This document shows, piece by piece, positions 8,244-16,852 of a stretch of DNA of 33,418 bases. The notes beneath the pieces are model-generated. The model was given only the letters and a program-made list of their open reading frames with translations. It was not told where the DNA came from and did no database searches. The translations under genes and the position numbers were made by a program. Position 1 is the stretch's first letter; the number at the start of each line of letters is the position of its first letter. The stretch is from Gammaproteobacteria bacterium (lineage in GTDB: Bacteria; Pseudomonadota; Gammaproteobacteria; Steroidobacterales; Foliamicaceae), in assembly GCA_007571315.1 (NCBI GenBank), contig RKRP01000142.1, forward strand, positions 1-33,418. Reading direction: 5' to 3'.

Positions 8244-8382
8244 GCCTCTTTCCTGATGCCGAGGGAGTTATGCCCCCTCTCGGCGGGGACGCATGAATAC
8301 ATCCCTGTAGCTCATTCCGGCATCCATGCCTCCAACGCCCCGCCGAGAGGGGGCATAACTCCCTCGGCATCAGGAAAGAGGC
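8244..8382. repeat. 45-bp perfect inverted repeat around a conserved core (copy B)
   Basis: Arms 8244-8288 and 8338-8382 are perfect reverse complements over 45 bp and enclose a 49-nt loop (8289-8337). The loop closely matches the loops of the preceding repeat (ACGCATGAATAC, then ATCCCTG, AGCTCATT, CGGCATCC and CAACG), while the outer arms are mostly different in sequence. It lies a few bases beyond the fumC stop and could act as a transcription barrier for both converging genes. There is no uridine tract like that of a standard intrinsic terminator. Confidence 0.92.
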
Positions 8383-8394
8383 GAGGAAGCTCGA

Positions 8395-9780
8395 CTATTT
8401 GGAAGAGTTGTCGTTACGGGTGAGGGCGGCGGGATTCAGGAGTTTGGCCAGTTCTTTCTTTGACAGGCTGGTTTGTTCCGCCGCCACTTCGATAATCGGA
8501 CGGCCTTCGGCATAAGCCTGCTTGGCGATTGCCGCCGCCTTGTCGTAGCCGATGATCGGATTAAGAGCCGTAACCAGGATCGGATTGCGTTCCAGCACCG
8601 CCTGAAGCCGCTGCGGGTTGACCGTGAATCCGGCGATCGCCTTGTCCGCCAGCGCCGCGCAGGCATTCGACAGGATCAGAATGCTTTCCAGCGCATTGCG
8701 GGCAATCATCGGCAACATCACGTTCAGTTGAAAATTGCCCGCCTGCGCCCCCACCGTAATCGCCGTATCGTTGCCAATCACCTGGGCAGCCGCCTGCATG
8801 ACGGATTCGCATGCCACCGGGTTGACCTTGCCGGGCATGATGCTGGAGCCCGGCTGCAGCGCCGGAAGTTCAATTTCCCCCAAACCGCCCAGCGGCCCGG
8901 AATTCATCCAGCGCAAATCGTTGGCGATCTTCATCACAGTGACCGCCAGCACCTTCAATTGGCCGGAAAGTTCAACCATTGTTTCCTGTCCGGCGAGGGC
9001 GGCAAAGCGGTTGTTCGCAGGCTCGACGGCCCACCCGGTCTTCTCGCTGATCCACCGGCAGGCGCGGCCCGCCATGTCCGGGTGGGTGTTGACTCCCGTG
9101 CCCACCGCCGTGCCGCCCAGCGCAAGTTTGTTAAGCCGCGCATTCAGCGTTTGCGAAAGCCGGCCGGAGCAATCCTGCGCCTGCGCCGTCCAGGCATCCA
9201 TTTCCTGGCCGAGCGACAGGGGCATGGCATCCATCAGATGCGTGCGGCCGGTCTTGATCACCTCTTTCAATTCCCTGGCCCGGCCCGAAATGGTCCGGGC
9301 CAGGCGGTCCAGGCTCGGCAAAAGCCTTTCCCTCGCCTCCAGGCCCGCGGACAGGTGAAGCGCCGAAGGAATCACATCGTTGCTGCTTTGGCCCATGTTG
9401 GCGTGATCGTTCGGATGCACCTTCAGCGCGCCGCTGCTGGCCACGTTGGCGATGACCTCGTTGGCGTTCATGTTGCTGCTGGTGCCGGAACCCGTCTGAA
9501 ACACATCCACCGGGAAGTGTTGATCGAAAACGCCCTGCTGAACCTGCTCGGCGGCGTTGATGATGGCGGCGGCGCGGGCTTCATCAAGCAGGCCCAGAGC
9601 CCCGTTCGCAGCCGCGCAGGCGCCCTTGATGAGGCCCAGGGAGCGGATGAAGGGCCTCGGCATAACCTGCCCGCTGATCTGAAAGTTCTCAATGGCGCGC
9701 TGAGTGCTGGCGCCCCAGAGCGCCTCGGAAGGAACCTTCAACGCTCCCATGCTGTCGCGTTCCGTTCTGAACTGGGCCAT
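8395..9780 (-). CDS. fumC: Fumarate hydratase, class II
   Basis: Iron-independent fumarase of the TCA cycle (fumarate to L-malate), a homotetrameric cytosolic enzyme. At 461 residues it is full length. It shows TGSGTSSNMNANEV near residues 96-109, HPNDHANMGQSSND, the TGRTHLMDAMP region with active-site His181, and the superfamily signature GSSIMPGKVNPV at 311-322. The start MAQFRTERDSMG matches family N-termini. It runs divergently from purB, another member of the fumarase/aspartase superfamily, with about 90 nt between. The conserved NMNANEV and GSSIMPGKVN context favours fumarase over aspartase or argininosuccinate lyase. Confidence 0.95.
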   Translation of the reverse strand: MAQFRTERDSMGALKVPSEALWGASTQRAIENFQISGQVMPRPFIRSLGLIKGACAAANGALGLLDEARAAAIINAAEQVQQGVFDQHFPVDVFQTGSGTSSNMNANEVIANVASSGALKVHPNDHANMGQSSNDVIPSALHLSAGLEARERLLPSLDRLARTISGRARELKEVIKTGRTHLMDAMPLSLGQEMDAWTAQAQDCSGRLSQTLNARLNKLALGGTAVGTGVNTHPDMAGRACRWISEKTGWAVEPANNRFAALAGQETMVELSGQLKVLAVTVMKIANDLRWMNSGPLGGLGEIELPALQPGSSIMPGKVNPVACESVMQAAAQVIGNDTAITVGAQAGNFQLNVMLPMIARNALESILILSNACAALADKAIAGFTVNPQRLQAVLERNPILVTALNPIIGYDKAAAIAKQAYAEGRPIIEVAAEQTSLSKKELAKLLNPAALTRNDNSSK

Positions 9781-9870
9781 TGGCGTTTCCCGCTAAAATA
9801 TGATGCGCGCGTGGTGCAGTATAGCCGCGCACGCCAAAGCGATACCGCATAGCGCCAACAGGCTCCAATT

Positions 9871-11247
9871 ATGTCCCCGCGCCCAAGCCCCGATCATTCT
9901 CTTAACGCATTGGGGCCTCTGGACGGTCGCTACGCCGCCGCCGTTCGGCCGCTGGCCAGGTTGTTTTCCGAAGCGGGGCTGATCCAGCAGCGGCTGAGAG
10001 TGGAACTGGCCTGGCTCAGAGCCCTGTGCGCCGAGCCTTCGTTCGCTCCCTCCCCGCCTCTGGACAATGAGGAAACCGCCTTTCTGGATGCCCTGGAGAG
10101 CGGCCTGGGGCTTGCCGCGGCGCGGCGCGTGAAGGCGCTGGAACAGCGGACGCGCCACGACGTGAAGGCGGCGGAACTCTATCTGGCCGAAAGGTTCGGA
10201 GAGCATGACAGCCTTAAAAAGCGCATCCCGTTTCTGCATTTCGCCTGCACCAGCTGGGACATCAACAGCAGCGCCTATGGAGTGATGCTCAAACGGGCGC
10301 GGGAGGAAATCCTGAGGCCGGCCCTGGCTGGCGTGACCCGGCGGCTTGAAGCCATGGCGCGCGAGCATGCCGGCCTGCCGATGCTGGCGCGCACCCATGG
10401 GCAGCCGGCCAGCCCCACTACGCTGGGCAAGGAATTGGCCGTATTCGTTCATCGCCTCAAGCGCCAGCTTGCGGTGCTGAATGCCGTCCCGGCGCTAGCG
10501 AAATGCAGCGGCGCCACCGGCAATTACAACGCGCACTACGCCGCTTGCCCCCAGGTCGATTGGCCGCGCTTCAGCCGCCGCTTCTTGGAAAGCCTTGGCC
10601 TTGAGCAGAACCCGGTCACCACGCAAATCGAACCCTACGATTGGCTTTCGGAATATTGCGACGCGCTGGCGCGAATCAACCGCGCGCTCATCGACTTCAG
10701 CCGCGATACCTGGACCTACGTGTCATTGGGCTACTTTCGCCAAAAGGCGGCAAGCCACGAAGCCGGGTCATCGACGATGCCGCACAAGGTCAATCCGATC
10801 AACCTGGAAAACGCCGAAGGCAACCTGGGTTTGTCCAATGCGCTGCTGGGTCATTTTTCCTCCAAGCTGCCCGTATCCCGATTGCAGCGGGACTTGAGCG
10901 ATTCCACCGTATTGAGGAACCTGGGCGTGGCCTTAGGGCATGCCCTGCTGGCCTGGAAGGAAGTGGGCAAGGCGCTGGAGAAGATTTCACCCGACCCGCA
11001 GCGGATGGCGGCGGATCTTGATTCCGCCTGGGAAACGCTCACCGAGGCAGTGCAAACGGTGATGCGTGCTCACGGCATGGAAGATGCCTACGACAGGCTA
11101 AAGAATTTCTCACGCAATCAAAATATTACAGCTGAATCCTTGCGTAACTTCATAAAACAGGCCGGGCTTCCGGACGCAGCACGCCGAGAACTTCTGGCGC
11201 TCGCCCCGGCCCGCTACACGGGCATTGCCAAAGAACTGGCGGAGTGA
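9871..11247 (+). CDS. purB: Adenylosuccinate lyase
   Basis: Purine-biosynthesis lyase that releases fumarate from SAICAR and from adenylosuccinate. The 458-residue protein starts MSPRPSPDHSLNALGPLDGRYA, and the LNALGPLDGRY segment is typical of the E. coli-type PurB. RTHGQPASPTTLGKE (His176 region) and the signature SSTMPHKVNPINLENAEGN (from residue 300) hold the catalytic residues. The C-terminus is complete. It is followed after 9 nt by mnmA on the same strand. In E. coli these two genes are also close, but in the opposite order and with hflD between; hflD is absent here. Confidence 0.96.
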   Translation: MSPRPSPDHSLNALGPLDGRYAAAVRPLARLFSEAGLIQQRLRVELAWLRALCAEPSFAPSPPLDNEETAFLDALESGLGLAAARRVKALEQRTRHDVKAAELYLAERFGEHDSLKKRIPFLHFACTSWDINSSAYGVMLKRAREEILRPALAGVTRRLEAMAREHAGLPMLARTHGQPASPTTLGKELAVFVHRLKRQLAVLNAVPALAKCSGATGNYNAHYAACPQVDWPRFSRRFLESLGLEQNPVTTQIEPYDWLSEYCDALARINRALIDFSRDTWTYVSLGYFRQKAASHEAGSSTMPHKVNPINLENAEGNLGLSNALLGHFSSKLPVSRLQRDLSDSTVLRNLGVALGHALLAWKEVGKALEKISPDPQRMAADLDSAWETLTEAVQTVMRAHGMEDAYDRLKNFSRNQNITAESLRNFIKQAGLPDAARRELLALAPARYTGIAKELAE

Positions 11248-11256
11248 GCTGCCATC

Positions 11257-12342
11257 ATGGCCGGCAAGGTAATGGTGGCGCTTTCAGGCGGAGTGGATTC
11301 CGCGGTGGCGGCGTTGCGCCTGATCGACTCAGGCCACCGGGTGGAAGCCTTGCACATGACCAACTGGGAGGAACCCGACGGCCACTGCCCGGCCGGGGAT
11401 GATCTGCGCGCGGCTCAGGAAGTGGCGAAGGAACTCGGCATCGTTCTTCACCACCTGAACTTCGCCGAGGAGTACCGGCGGGATGTGTTCGAGGCGATGC
11501 TGAGCGAGTGCCGGGCGGGACGCACACCCAACCCCGATGTGGGCTGCAACCGCCGCATCAAGTTCGGAGCCTGCCTGGGCATGGCCAGGCGGCTGGGGGC
11601 GGACCGTTTCGTCACAGGCCACCACGCCAGGCTGGACCATGCCGGCGGGAACATCCGGCTGCTGCGGGGCAAGGACCGGAGCAAGGACCAGACCTATTTC
11701 CTGCATGCGGTTCGAGGCGAGGCGTTGCGGCGGTGCCTGTTTCCGGTGGGCGAGCTGGACAAGGCGGAAGTGCGCGCGGTGGCGCGCCGGCGCGGGCTGC
11801 CGAATTACCAGCGCCCGGACAGCACGGGAATCTGTTTCGTGGGCGAGCATGCCTTCCCGCAATTCATTGGCCGGCACATTCCGGCGCGGCCCGGGCCCAT
11901 CATTACGCTTGCCGGCGAGCGTGTGGGAGAGCACGCCGGCCTGGCCGCCTATACGATCGGCCAAAGGCGGGGTTTGGGGCTGGGCGGCATAAAGGGCTGC
12001 GGGCCCCAACCCTGGCATGTGGCGCGAAAAGACCTGCGCGCCAACGCGCTGGTGGTGGCGCAGGGACGCGATCATCCCCTTCTCTACAGCCGCCGGGTCA
12101 CGGTGCGCGGTCTACGCTGGATCAACGGCGCGCCAGACGCCCTTGCACAGGGCAGGCGCCTGAGCGCCAAAACACGCTACCGCCATAACGATGCCAATTG
12201 TCTGGCCCGCCTGCTGGCGCCCGGCCGTTGCCTGGCGCGGTTCGACGAGCCGCAGTGGGCGGTCACGCCGGGCCAGTACCTGGTGTTTTACAACGGCGAG
12301 GAATGCCTGGGCGGCGGTGTTATCGAGCGCGCCGAAGCGTAA
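11257..12342 (+). CDS. mnmA: tRNA-specific 2-thiouridylase
   Basis: Installs the 2-thio group on the wobble uridine (U34) of tRNA-Lys, -Glu and -Gln, using ATP and sulfur relayed from a cysteine desulfurase. The 361-residue protein has the PP-loop ALSGGVDSA (Ser10-Ser15), then NPDVGCNRRIKFG with catalytic Cys97 and DSTGICFVGE with the second catalytic Cys193. It also has YTIGQRRGLGLGG and a C-terminal beta-barrel ending GGGVIERAEA. The ATG start gives MAGKVMVALSGG as expected, with GGAGTGAG upstream as a plausible ribosome site at the end of purB. Probably co-transcribed with purB. Confidence 0.96.
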   Translation: MAGKVMVALSGGVDSAVAALRLIDSGHRVEALHMTNWEEPDGHCPAGDDLRAAQEVAKELGIVLHHLNFAEEYRRDVFEAMLSECRAGRTPNPDVGCNRRIKFGACLGMARRLGADRFVTGHHARLDHAGGNIRLLRGKDRSKDQTYFLHAVRGEALRRCLFPVGELDKAEVRAVARRRGLPNYQRPDSTGICFVGEHAFPQFIGRHIPARPGPIITLAGERVGEHAGLAAYTIGQRRGLGLGGIKGCGPQPWHVARKDLRANALVVAQGRDHPLLYSRRVTVRGLRWINGAPDALAQGRRLSAKTRYRHNDANCLARLLAPGRCLARFDEPQWAVTPGQYLVFYNGEECLGGGVIERAEA

Positions 12343-12403
12343 ACCCCGCAGCGCAAACCCAATACCGGGCAATCAAGGCCGGCGCCGGGAGCGCGGCCCG
12401 CTG

Positions 12404-13777
12404 TCAGCCTTGCTTGATGCGGACGAGTTCGCGGCGGAAGCAGCGCAGCGTAACAGGCGCCAGCGCCAGCACCACCGAGCCGTAGATCAGCGGCACCGCG
12501 GCAAAAGCGAGCGCCAGGCCCCTGGCGCCCGTCGCTCCGGGGAGGACGGACTCTAAAAACGCATCAAAACCTGCGATTCCGGTGCCGCCGTTGAACCAGT
12601 CGGACAGCCAGCCTACGGTGGAAGGTCCCAGCGTCAGTCCGGTAATGCTGATGGCCATGTAATAGACGGCGGAAATCTGGCCGCGGAATTGCGGCGGCGT
12701 AATCATCAGCAGCGCCGTCAATCCGGTGGACGTGGTGGTGGCGATGCCGACCAGGCTCAATCCCATGACCGCGAAGGCGGAGGTCGTGCCCGGCATCAGT
12801 CCGATCAGAACGCCTGTGGGCACGAAGATGAACGCGCCCACCACAGCAATCAGCAAGGGCGCATTGTCCTTGCCGCGGCGCACCAGGTAATCAGAAAGGG
12901 CGCCCGCGGCAAATACCGTGGCGGGCGCGCAGCAAAGAGTGACGACGGCCTTGATCTGGGCGAACTCGGGCGTGTCCATTCCCCAGGTGCGGGAAAACAC
13001 CGCAGGCATCCAGAAATGCGTGTAGGCCACCGTGGTCATCAGGCAGAACGGCAACACAAATGTCAGGTAGGTCTTCCAGTTCGAGAACAGGTGGCGGAAC
13101 ATGTGCCACGGCGCGCTGGAGGTTCCCTGCTTCAGGTCTCGGCGCACCGGCTCCCTCACGGTAAGCATGGCCAGGGACAGAAGCAGGCCGGGCAGCCCCA
13201 CGATAATGAACACCGCCTGCCAGGGCCGGATGGCGCCCACCAGCGGCCAGTTCAGAACCTCCACGCCGCGCAATGCGGCCAGCAGGGCGCCGATCGCGTA
13301 ATACGCGAAGGCAGTGCCCAGCGACAGCGCCATGGAATACACCGCGATCGCCTTGCCGCGTTTCGCCTTGGGGAAGCTGTCGGCGATCATCGACATGGTG
13401 CAGGGGCTCAGGGCCGCCTCGCCCACGCCAACGCTCATGCGCAGCATGAACAGCTGCAAATAGTTGCTCGCCAGCCCGCAGAACGCGGTTGCCGCCGACC
13501 ACAGCGCGATCGCGCAACTGACGATGGTCACCCGGCGCGCGCGGTCCGCCAGCCAGCCCAGCGGCAGCCCCATGGTGGCGTAGAAGATCCCGAAGGCCAG
13601 GCCCAGCAGCAGGCCCATCTGGCCATCGGTCAGGTCCAGGTCCGCCTTCATCGGCTCCACCAGCAAACCGATCACGGTGCGGTCGATGTAGGAAATGAAG
13701 TAGGCCAGGGTCAGCAGCGCCACCATGTACCAGCGGAGCGCAGGGCGCGGATAGGGGGGCTTGTTGGCGTTGTTCAT
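12404..13777 (-). CDS. MFS transporter, spinster-like
   Basis: Inner-membrane carrier of 457 residues with twelve predicted helices. TM1 ends YIDRTVIGLLVEPMK. The motif GIFYATMGLPLGWLADRARR (TM2-loop) and the second-half loop DYLVRRGKDNA resemble the spinster-like MFS group, often found beside lipid or aromatic catabolic genes. The ATG at 13777 is chosen because it overlaps the stop of the upstream oxidoreductase (ATGA) and gives a normal N-terminus; an upstream in-frame start at 13816 would lie inside that gene. Coupling suggests the two act on related compounds. Substrate unknown. Confidence 0.88.
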   Translation of the reverse strand: MNNANKPPYPRPALRWYMVALLTLAYFISYIDRTVIGLLVEPMKADLDLTDGQMGLLLGLAFGIFYATMGLPLGWLADRARRVTIVSCAIALWSAATAFCGLASNYLQLFMLRMSVGVGEAALSPCTMSMIADSFPKAKRGKAIAVYSMALSLGTAFAYYAIGALLAALRGVEVLNWPLVGAIRPWQAVFIIVGLPGLLLSLAMLTVREPVRRDLKQGTSSAPWHMFRHLFSNWKTYLTFVLPFCLMTTVAYTHFWMPAVFSRTWGMDTPEFAQIKAVVTLCCAPATVFAAGALSDYLVRRGKDNAPLLIAVVGAFIFVPTGVLIGLMPGTTSAFAVMGLSLVGIATTTSTGLTALLMITPPQFRGQISAVYYMAISITGLTLGPSTVGWLSDWFNGGTGIAGFDAFLESVLPGATGARGLALAFAAVPLIYGSVVLALAPVTLRCFRRELVRIKQG

Positions 13778-14799
13778 GAGTCTTGCGTCTCCGGTTCTCC
13801 GCGCACGCTGCAGCACTGCGCGCCTACGTTGCGCCCATCGTACAGCCTCGCCAGGGCATCAGGCATGTTCTCGAAGCCTTCAACCACATCCTGGACAGGA
13901 TTGAGCGTACCCGCCTTTATCCAGGCTGCCAAACCGTCGAAGGCATCCTGGAAGCGGTCCTGATAGTTATAGACGAAGAACCCGCTCATGCTGCCGTTCA
14001 CGCGGCGCAGGTTCAGGTAGTTGGACAGCGCGAAGCGTTCCGCCCTCAGGTATTCGGAAATGGACCCGCACAGCACGATGCGGGCGCCAAAAGCCAGGTT
14101 GTCCAGGCAGGCCGCCAGCAATTCGCCGCCCACATTGTCGAAGTAGAGATCCATCCCATCCGGGCAGAGCTCCGCGACCCGCGCGCAGGCATCCTCGTTT
14201 TTGTAGTCGATGGCCTGCTCGCAGCCCAGCTCCTGGATGAAGCGGCATTTCTCCGGCCCGCCGGCAATGCCGATGACGCGGCAGCCCAAGATTTTGAGCA
14301 TCTGCACTACGATTGAACCTACCCCGCCCGCGGCACCTGAAACAACGGCGAAGTCGCCGGCCTTGGGCCGTCCGCAATCCAAAAGCCCCCAATAGGCGCT
14401 TACCCCCGTCATGCCGAGAACACCCGCGCCAAGCGAGAACGGCAGGCCGTAATCCCTGCACTTGAAGAACCGCTCCCTGGGCGGCGCGGCCGTTTTCTTC
14501 CACGTCTGCCAGCCCAACTGCCCCTGCACGATGTCGCCGGGCTGATAGCCCGGATGGTTCGATTCCACCACTTCGGCCACTCCGCGCCCGTGAATCACGT
14601 CGCCTATGCTCAATGGCGTCTCGCCCGAGGGGTTCAGGCCCTGCATGTACATGCGCATTACCGGGGCCAGTCCCAGGTAGCGCGTCTTCAAAAGCATTTC
14701 GCCGGGCCCAGGCCGGGGAATCGGCCGCTCCGCCAACTCAAAGTCTCCCGGGCGCACATTGCCCTGCGGCCGCGCCGCAATCCGCCATTGCAGGTTCAC
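13774..14799 (-). CDS. NADP-dependent MDR oxidoreductase (alkenal/prostaglandin reductase-like)
   Basis: Zinc-independent medium-chain dehydrogenase/reductase of about 341 residues, in the family reducing the C=C bond of enones (YncB/CurA, leukotriene B4 dehydrogenase). The N-terminus NLQWRIAARPQG and the FELAERPIPRPGPGEMLL segment are family hallmarks. The nucleotide-binding fold shows VSGAAGGVGSIVVQ, followed by AIDYKNEDA, DLYFDNVGGE and GARIVLCGSISEY. GTG at 14799 is chosen because it starts exactly at the NLQWR-type N-terminus and follows GAGGGAGG; the frame is open well upstream but that extension is not protein-like. Downstream it is coupled to the MFS gene. Substrate unknown. Confidence 0.9.
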   Translation of the reverse strand: MNLQWRIAARPQGNVRPGDFELAERPIPRPGPGEMLLKTRYLGLAPVMRMYMQGLNPSGETPLSIGDVIHGRGVAEVVESNHPGYQPGDIVQGQLGWQTWKKTAAPPRERFFKCRDYGLPFSLGAGVLGMTGVSAYWGLLDCGRPKAGDFAVVSGAAGGVGSIVVQMLKILGCRVIGIAGGPEKCRFIQELGCEQAIDYKNEDACARVAELCPDGMDLYFDNVGGELLAACLDNLAFGARIVLCGSISEYLRAERFALSNYLNLRRVNGSMSGFFVYNYQDRFQDAFDGLAAWIKAGTLNPVQDVVEGFENMPDALARLYDGRNVGAQCCSVRGEPETQDS

Positions 14800-14866
14800 A
14801 TCCTCCCTCAAAGCGCCGCGCCCTCCTTCCCAGCAGCCACTATACTGGATCAGCCGCCGCGGCGGG

Positions 14867-14968
14867 ATGCGCCGCGCGATAAATGCGTCATCGCAAGCGG
14901 CGGAAGTCCGTGAACCTGAGTTTACGGAAGAAGATTGGGCCTGGGGCGATGAAGCCCGGAGCAGATAG
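14867..14968 (+). CDS. Possible 33-residue ORF or 3' gene remnant
   Basis: The spacer between the divergent oxidoreductase and methyltransferase genes holds a short frame ending EFTEEDWAWGDEARSR. Its acidic, tryptophan-containing end looks protein-like rather than random. There is no clear ribosome site, so it may be the tail of a truncated gene. I do not recognise it. It ends 21 nt before the methyltransferase start. Confidence 0.2.
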   Translation: MRRAINASSQAAEVREPEFTEEDWAWGDEARSR

Positions 14969-14989
14969 GTAGAATAAGCGCGCAGGGTT

Positions 14990-16003
14990 ATGGCAAAGGC
15001 ACTTGGCAATTCTCGCCGCAAGGGCATCTCGCAGGCCGGGATCATGGATATGTTTCCCGATGGCGCAGCCGCCAGGCTAGGCAAGGATGGTTCCCTCGGG
15101 CAAATTGATGCCGCCGAAGCGCCTGCCGACAGCTTGAGGAAGGACGAGCGCACCCGCAAGAAATTCCGCGCTGGGCGCAGCGCCTCAGGCGCGGCGGCAA
15201 TCTACAACGGCGATTGCGCGCAGGTGATCGCAAGCGAGATTCCTGATCAGTCCGTCAATCTCATTGTTACTTCGCCACCGTATGCCGACCAGCGCCACGG
15301 CAATTACGGCGGCATTCACCCGGACCGCTATGCAGAGTGGTTCCTGCCCAAAGCGCAGGCTTTCAAGGATTGCCTTGCGCCGGATGGGTCTTTCGTCCTT
15401 AACATCAAGGAGAAGGCGGTAGGCGGTGAGAAGCACCCCTACGTTTATGAGCTGGTGCTCGCGCTGCGGCGGGAACAGGGCTGGCGCCTGGTGGACGAAT
15501 ACTGCTGGCACAAAAAGAACTGTTATCCTGGCAAGTGGCCAAACCGCTTCAGGGATTCGTGGGAGCGCCTGTATCACTTCGCCCTTAATCCTGCCTTCAA
15601 GATGAGGCAGGAGGATGTCATGGTGCCGATGGGCGATTGGAAAGACAAGCGTTTGGCCAACTTGTCCGAAACCGACTTGCTGCGGGATGAATCCAGGCAC
15701 CGCAACGGCTTCGCGAAGCGTGTTGAAAACTGGGTGGGCCGGGATATGGCCTATCCTACCAACGTGCTGCACATGGCCACGGAGTGCAGCCACAAGGGAC
15801 ACCCCGCCACCTTCCCCAAGGCGTTGCCGGAGTGGTTTATCCGGCTTTTCACGGACGCGGGCGATACCGTGCTGGACCCGTTCGCCGGAAGCGGCACAAC
15901 ACTGGTTGCCGCTGTTGAGTTGGGGCGCAATGCAATAGGCATTGACACGCAAGAGGAGTATTGCGAAGCGATGCGGAGCGCCGTTGGTGCTGTCGCATCC
16001 TGA
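14990..16003 (+). CDS. DNA methyltransferase of a type II restriction-modification system
   Basis: S-adenosylmethionine-dependent DNA amino-methyltransferase of 337 residues that would protect host DNA. The catalytic motif TSPPYADQR (residues 94-102) precedes the AdoMet-binding DPFAGSGTT (296-304), the beta-class order. The S-P-P-Y form is commoner in N4-cytosine enzymes, but N6-adenine cannot be excluded. Residues 1-65 form a basic, low-complexity extension before IYNGDCAQVI. The start follows CAGGG in the leader. Its last codons overlap the next gene, the restriction endonuclease. Recognition sequence cannot be read from the protein. Confidence 0.92.
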   Translation: MAKALGNSRRKGISQAGIMDMFPDGAAARLGKDGSLGQIDAAEAPADSLRKDERTRKKFRAGRSASGAAAIYNGDCAQVIASEIPDQSVNLIVTSPPYADQRHGNYGGIHPDRYAEWFLPKAQAFKDCLAPDGSFVLNIKEKAVGGEKHPYVYELVLALRREQGWRLVDEYCWHKKNCYPGKWPNRFRDSWERLYHFALNPAFKMRQEDVMVPMGDWKDKRLANLSETDLLRDESRHRNGFAKRVENWVGRDMAYPTNVLHMATECSHKGHPATFPKALPEWFIRLFTDAGDTVLDPFAGSGTTLVAAVELGRNAIGIDTQEEYCEAMRSAVGAVAS

Positions 16004-16727
16004 TTGGTGGGCGCGGGCCGAGCCCGGCATTCACGCATCGATCAGCAACTTTGCTGAATGGATGCAGAACAAGGTCGCCACGATCAAACCTCATCAGTTG
16101 ATCGTCAAGAATCCCTACCTGTTTCGCGCACGCGCCCCCAGAAACGCGGATCAACTGGCCGCAAGGCTGATTGACGCTTTCTTGTCGTCAAGCGAGGAAA
16201 CCCGCTTCGGCGACATCCTGGAATCAACGGCTGTAGCAATCTGCCGCGAGTCAAAGGGGGGCTGGAAGTCCAGCGCGGACGGCATTGATCTTGAGTATGA
16301 CGAAGACGAAGTCCGAACCATCATGCAGATCAAGTCAGGCACTAACTGGGGCAATTCCAGTCAACGCAAGAAACTGGTATCCGACTTCCAATCCGCCGTG
16401 CGAACCTTGCGGCAAGGGCGAAGCATGCAGGTGCGTTGCGTGGAAGGTATCTGCTACGGCCCAAGCGGATTAAAGGATTACGGTTCCCATATTCGGATTG
16501 TCGGCAACGCCTTCTGGCAGGACATCAGCGGATGGGCGGATGCAGGCCGCGCCGTCATGAGAGTCGTTGAGCAACATGCGGCCAATGGCCTGAAGGATGT
16601 CGTTGCCGGCACTCGCGCAACTGTTGTTGATTACCTGCAACGCTCAGGCGTGACAACTCACGGCGATGTGGACTGGGACCGGCTGTACGACCTGATTATG
16701 ATGCCCGCCCGCGAGAGACCGCGTTAA
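15987..16727 (+). CDS. Type II restriction endonuclease (PmeII-like)
   Basis: Predicted nuclease of about 246 residues paired with the methyltransferase. A segment ICRESKGGWKSSADGIDLEY leads to a predicted PD-(D/E)xK-type core. Acidic residues in DEDEVRTIMQIKSG and QIKSGTNWGNSSQRKK, with Gln-x-Lys, give the catalytic strand. I recall this Q-I-K-S-G-x-N-W-G-N-S-S-Q string from restriction endonucleases related to PmeII; that subfamily name is from memory. GTG at 15987 is preferred: CGGAG lies 8 nt upstream and it yields VLSHPDWWARAEPGIHASI. TTG 15984 and ATG 15942 are alternatives. It overlaps the methyltransferase by 17 nt, which couples modification before restriction. Confidence 0.82.
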   Translation: MLSHPDWWARAEPGIHASISNFAEWMQNKVATIKPHQLIVKNPYLFRARAPRNADQLAARLIDAFLSSSEETRFGDILESTAVAICRESKGGWKSSADGIDLEYDEDEVRTIMQIKSGTNWGNSSQRKKLVSDFQSAVRTLRQGRSMQVRCVEGICYGPSGLKDYGSHIRIVGNAFWQDISGWADAGRAVMRVVEQHAANGLKDVVAGTRATVVDYLQRSGVTTHGDVDWDRLYDLIMMPARERPR

Positions 16728-16852
16728 GCCATTCCACCAGCTCGAAATCCATTGTAATTCGCATGACTTTCATCTCGGACATTCAGGATTTTCGCTAATC
16801 TGATTCTTCTATAGAGGCCAATTCCATATTTCAGTGAGCGACACCGCGCTTG
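16728..16852. other. Non-coding, AT-richer spacer
   Basis: Between the restriction endonuclease stop and the small convergent ORF. The base composition drops noticeably compared with the flanks, with runs such as CATTGTAATTCGCATGAC and TCTATAGAGG. No gene, strong hairpin or repeat is seen. Confidence 0.5.

Noticed and set aside
7954-8256. ORFs across the repeat region
   Set aside because: They are translations of the tandem repeat units, recurring with the repeat period, not genes.
7958-8382. CRISPR array
   Set aside because: The copies are about 103 nt apart with near-identical whole units and inverted arms, with no short repeat/unique spacer pattern and no cas genes.
8395-11247. fumC and purB side by side as a recent gene duplication
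   Set aside because: They share the fumarase/aspartase superfamily signature only; sequences and lengths match their separate ancient families, so adjacency is probably chance.
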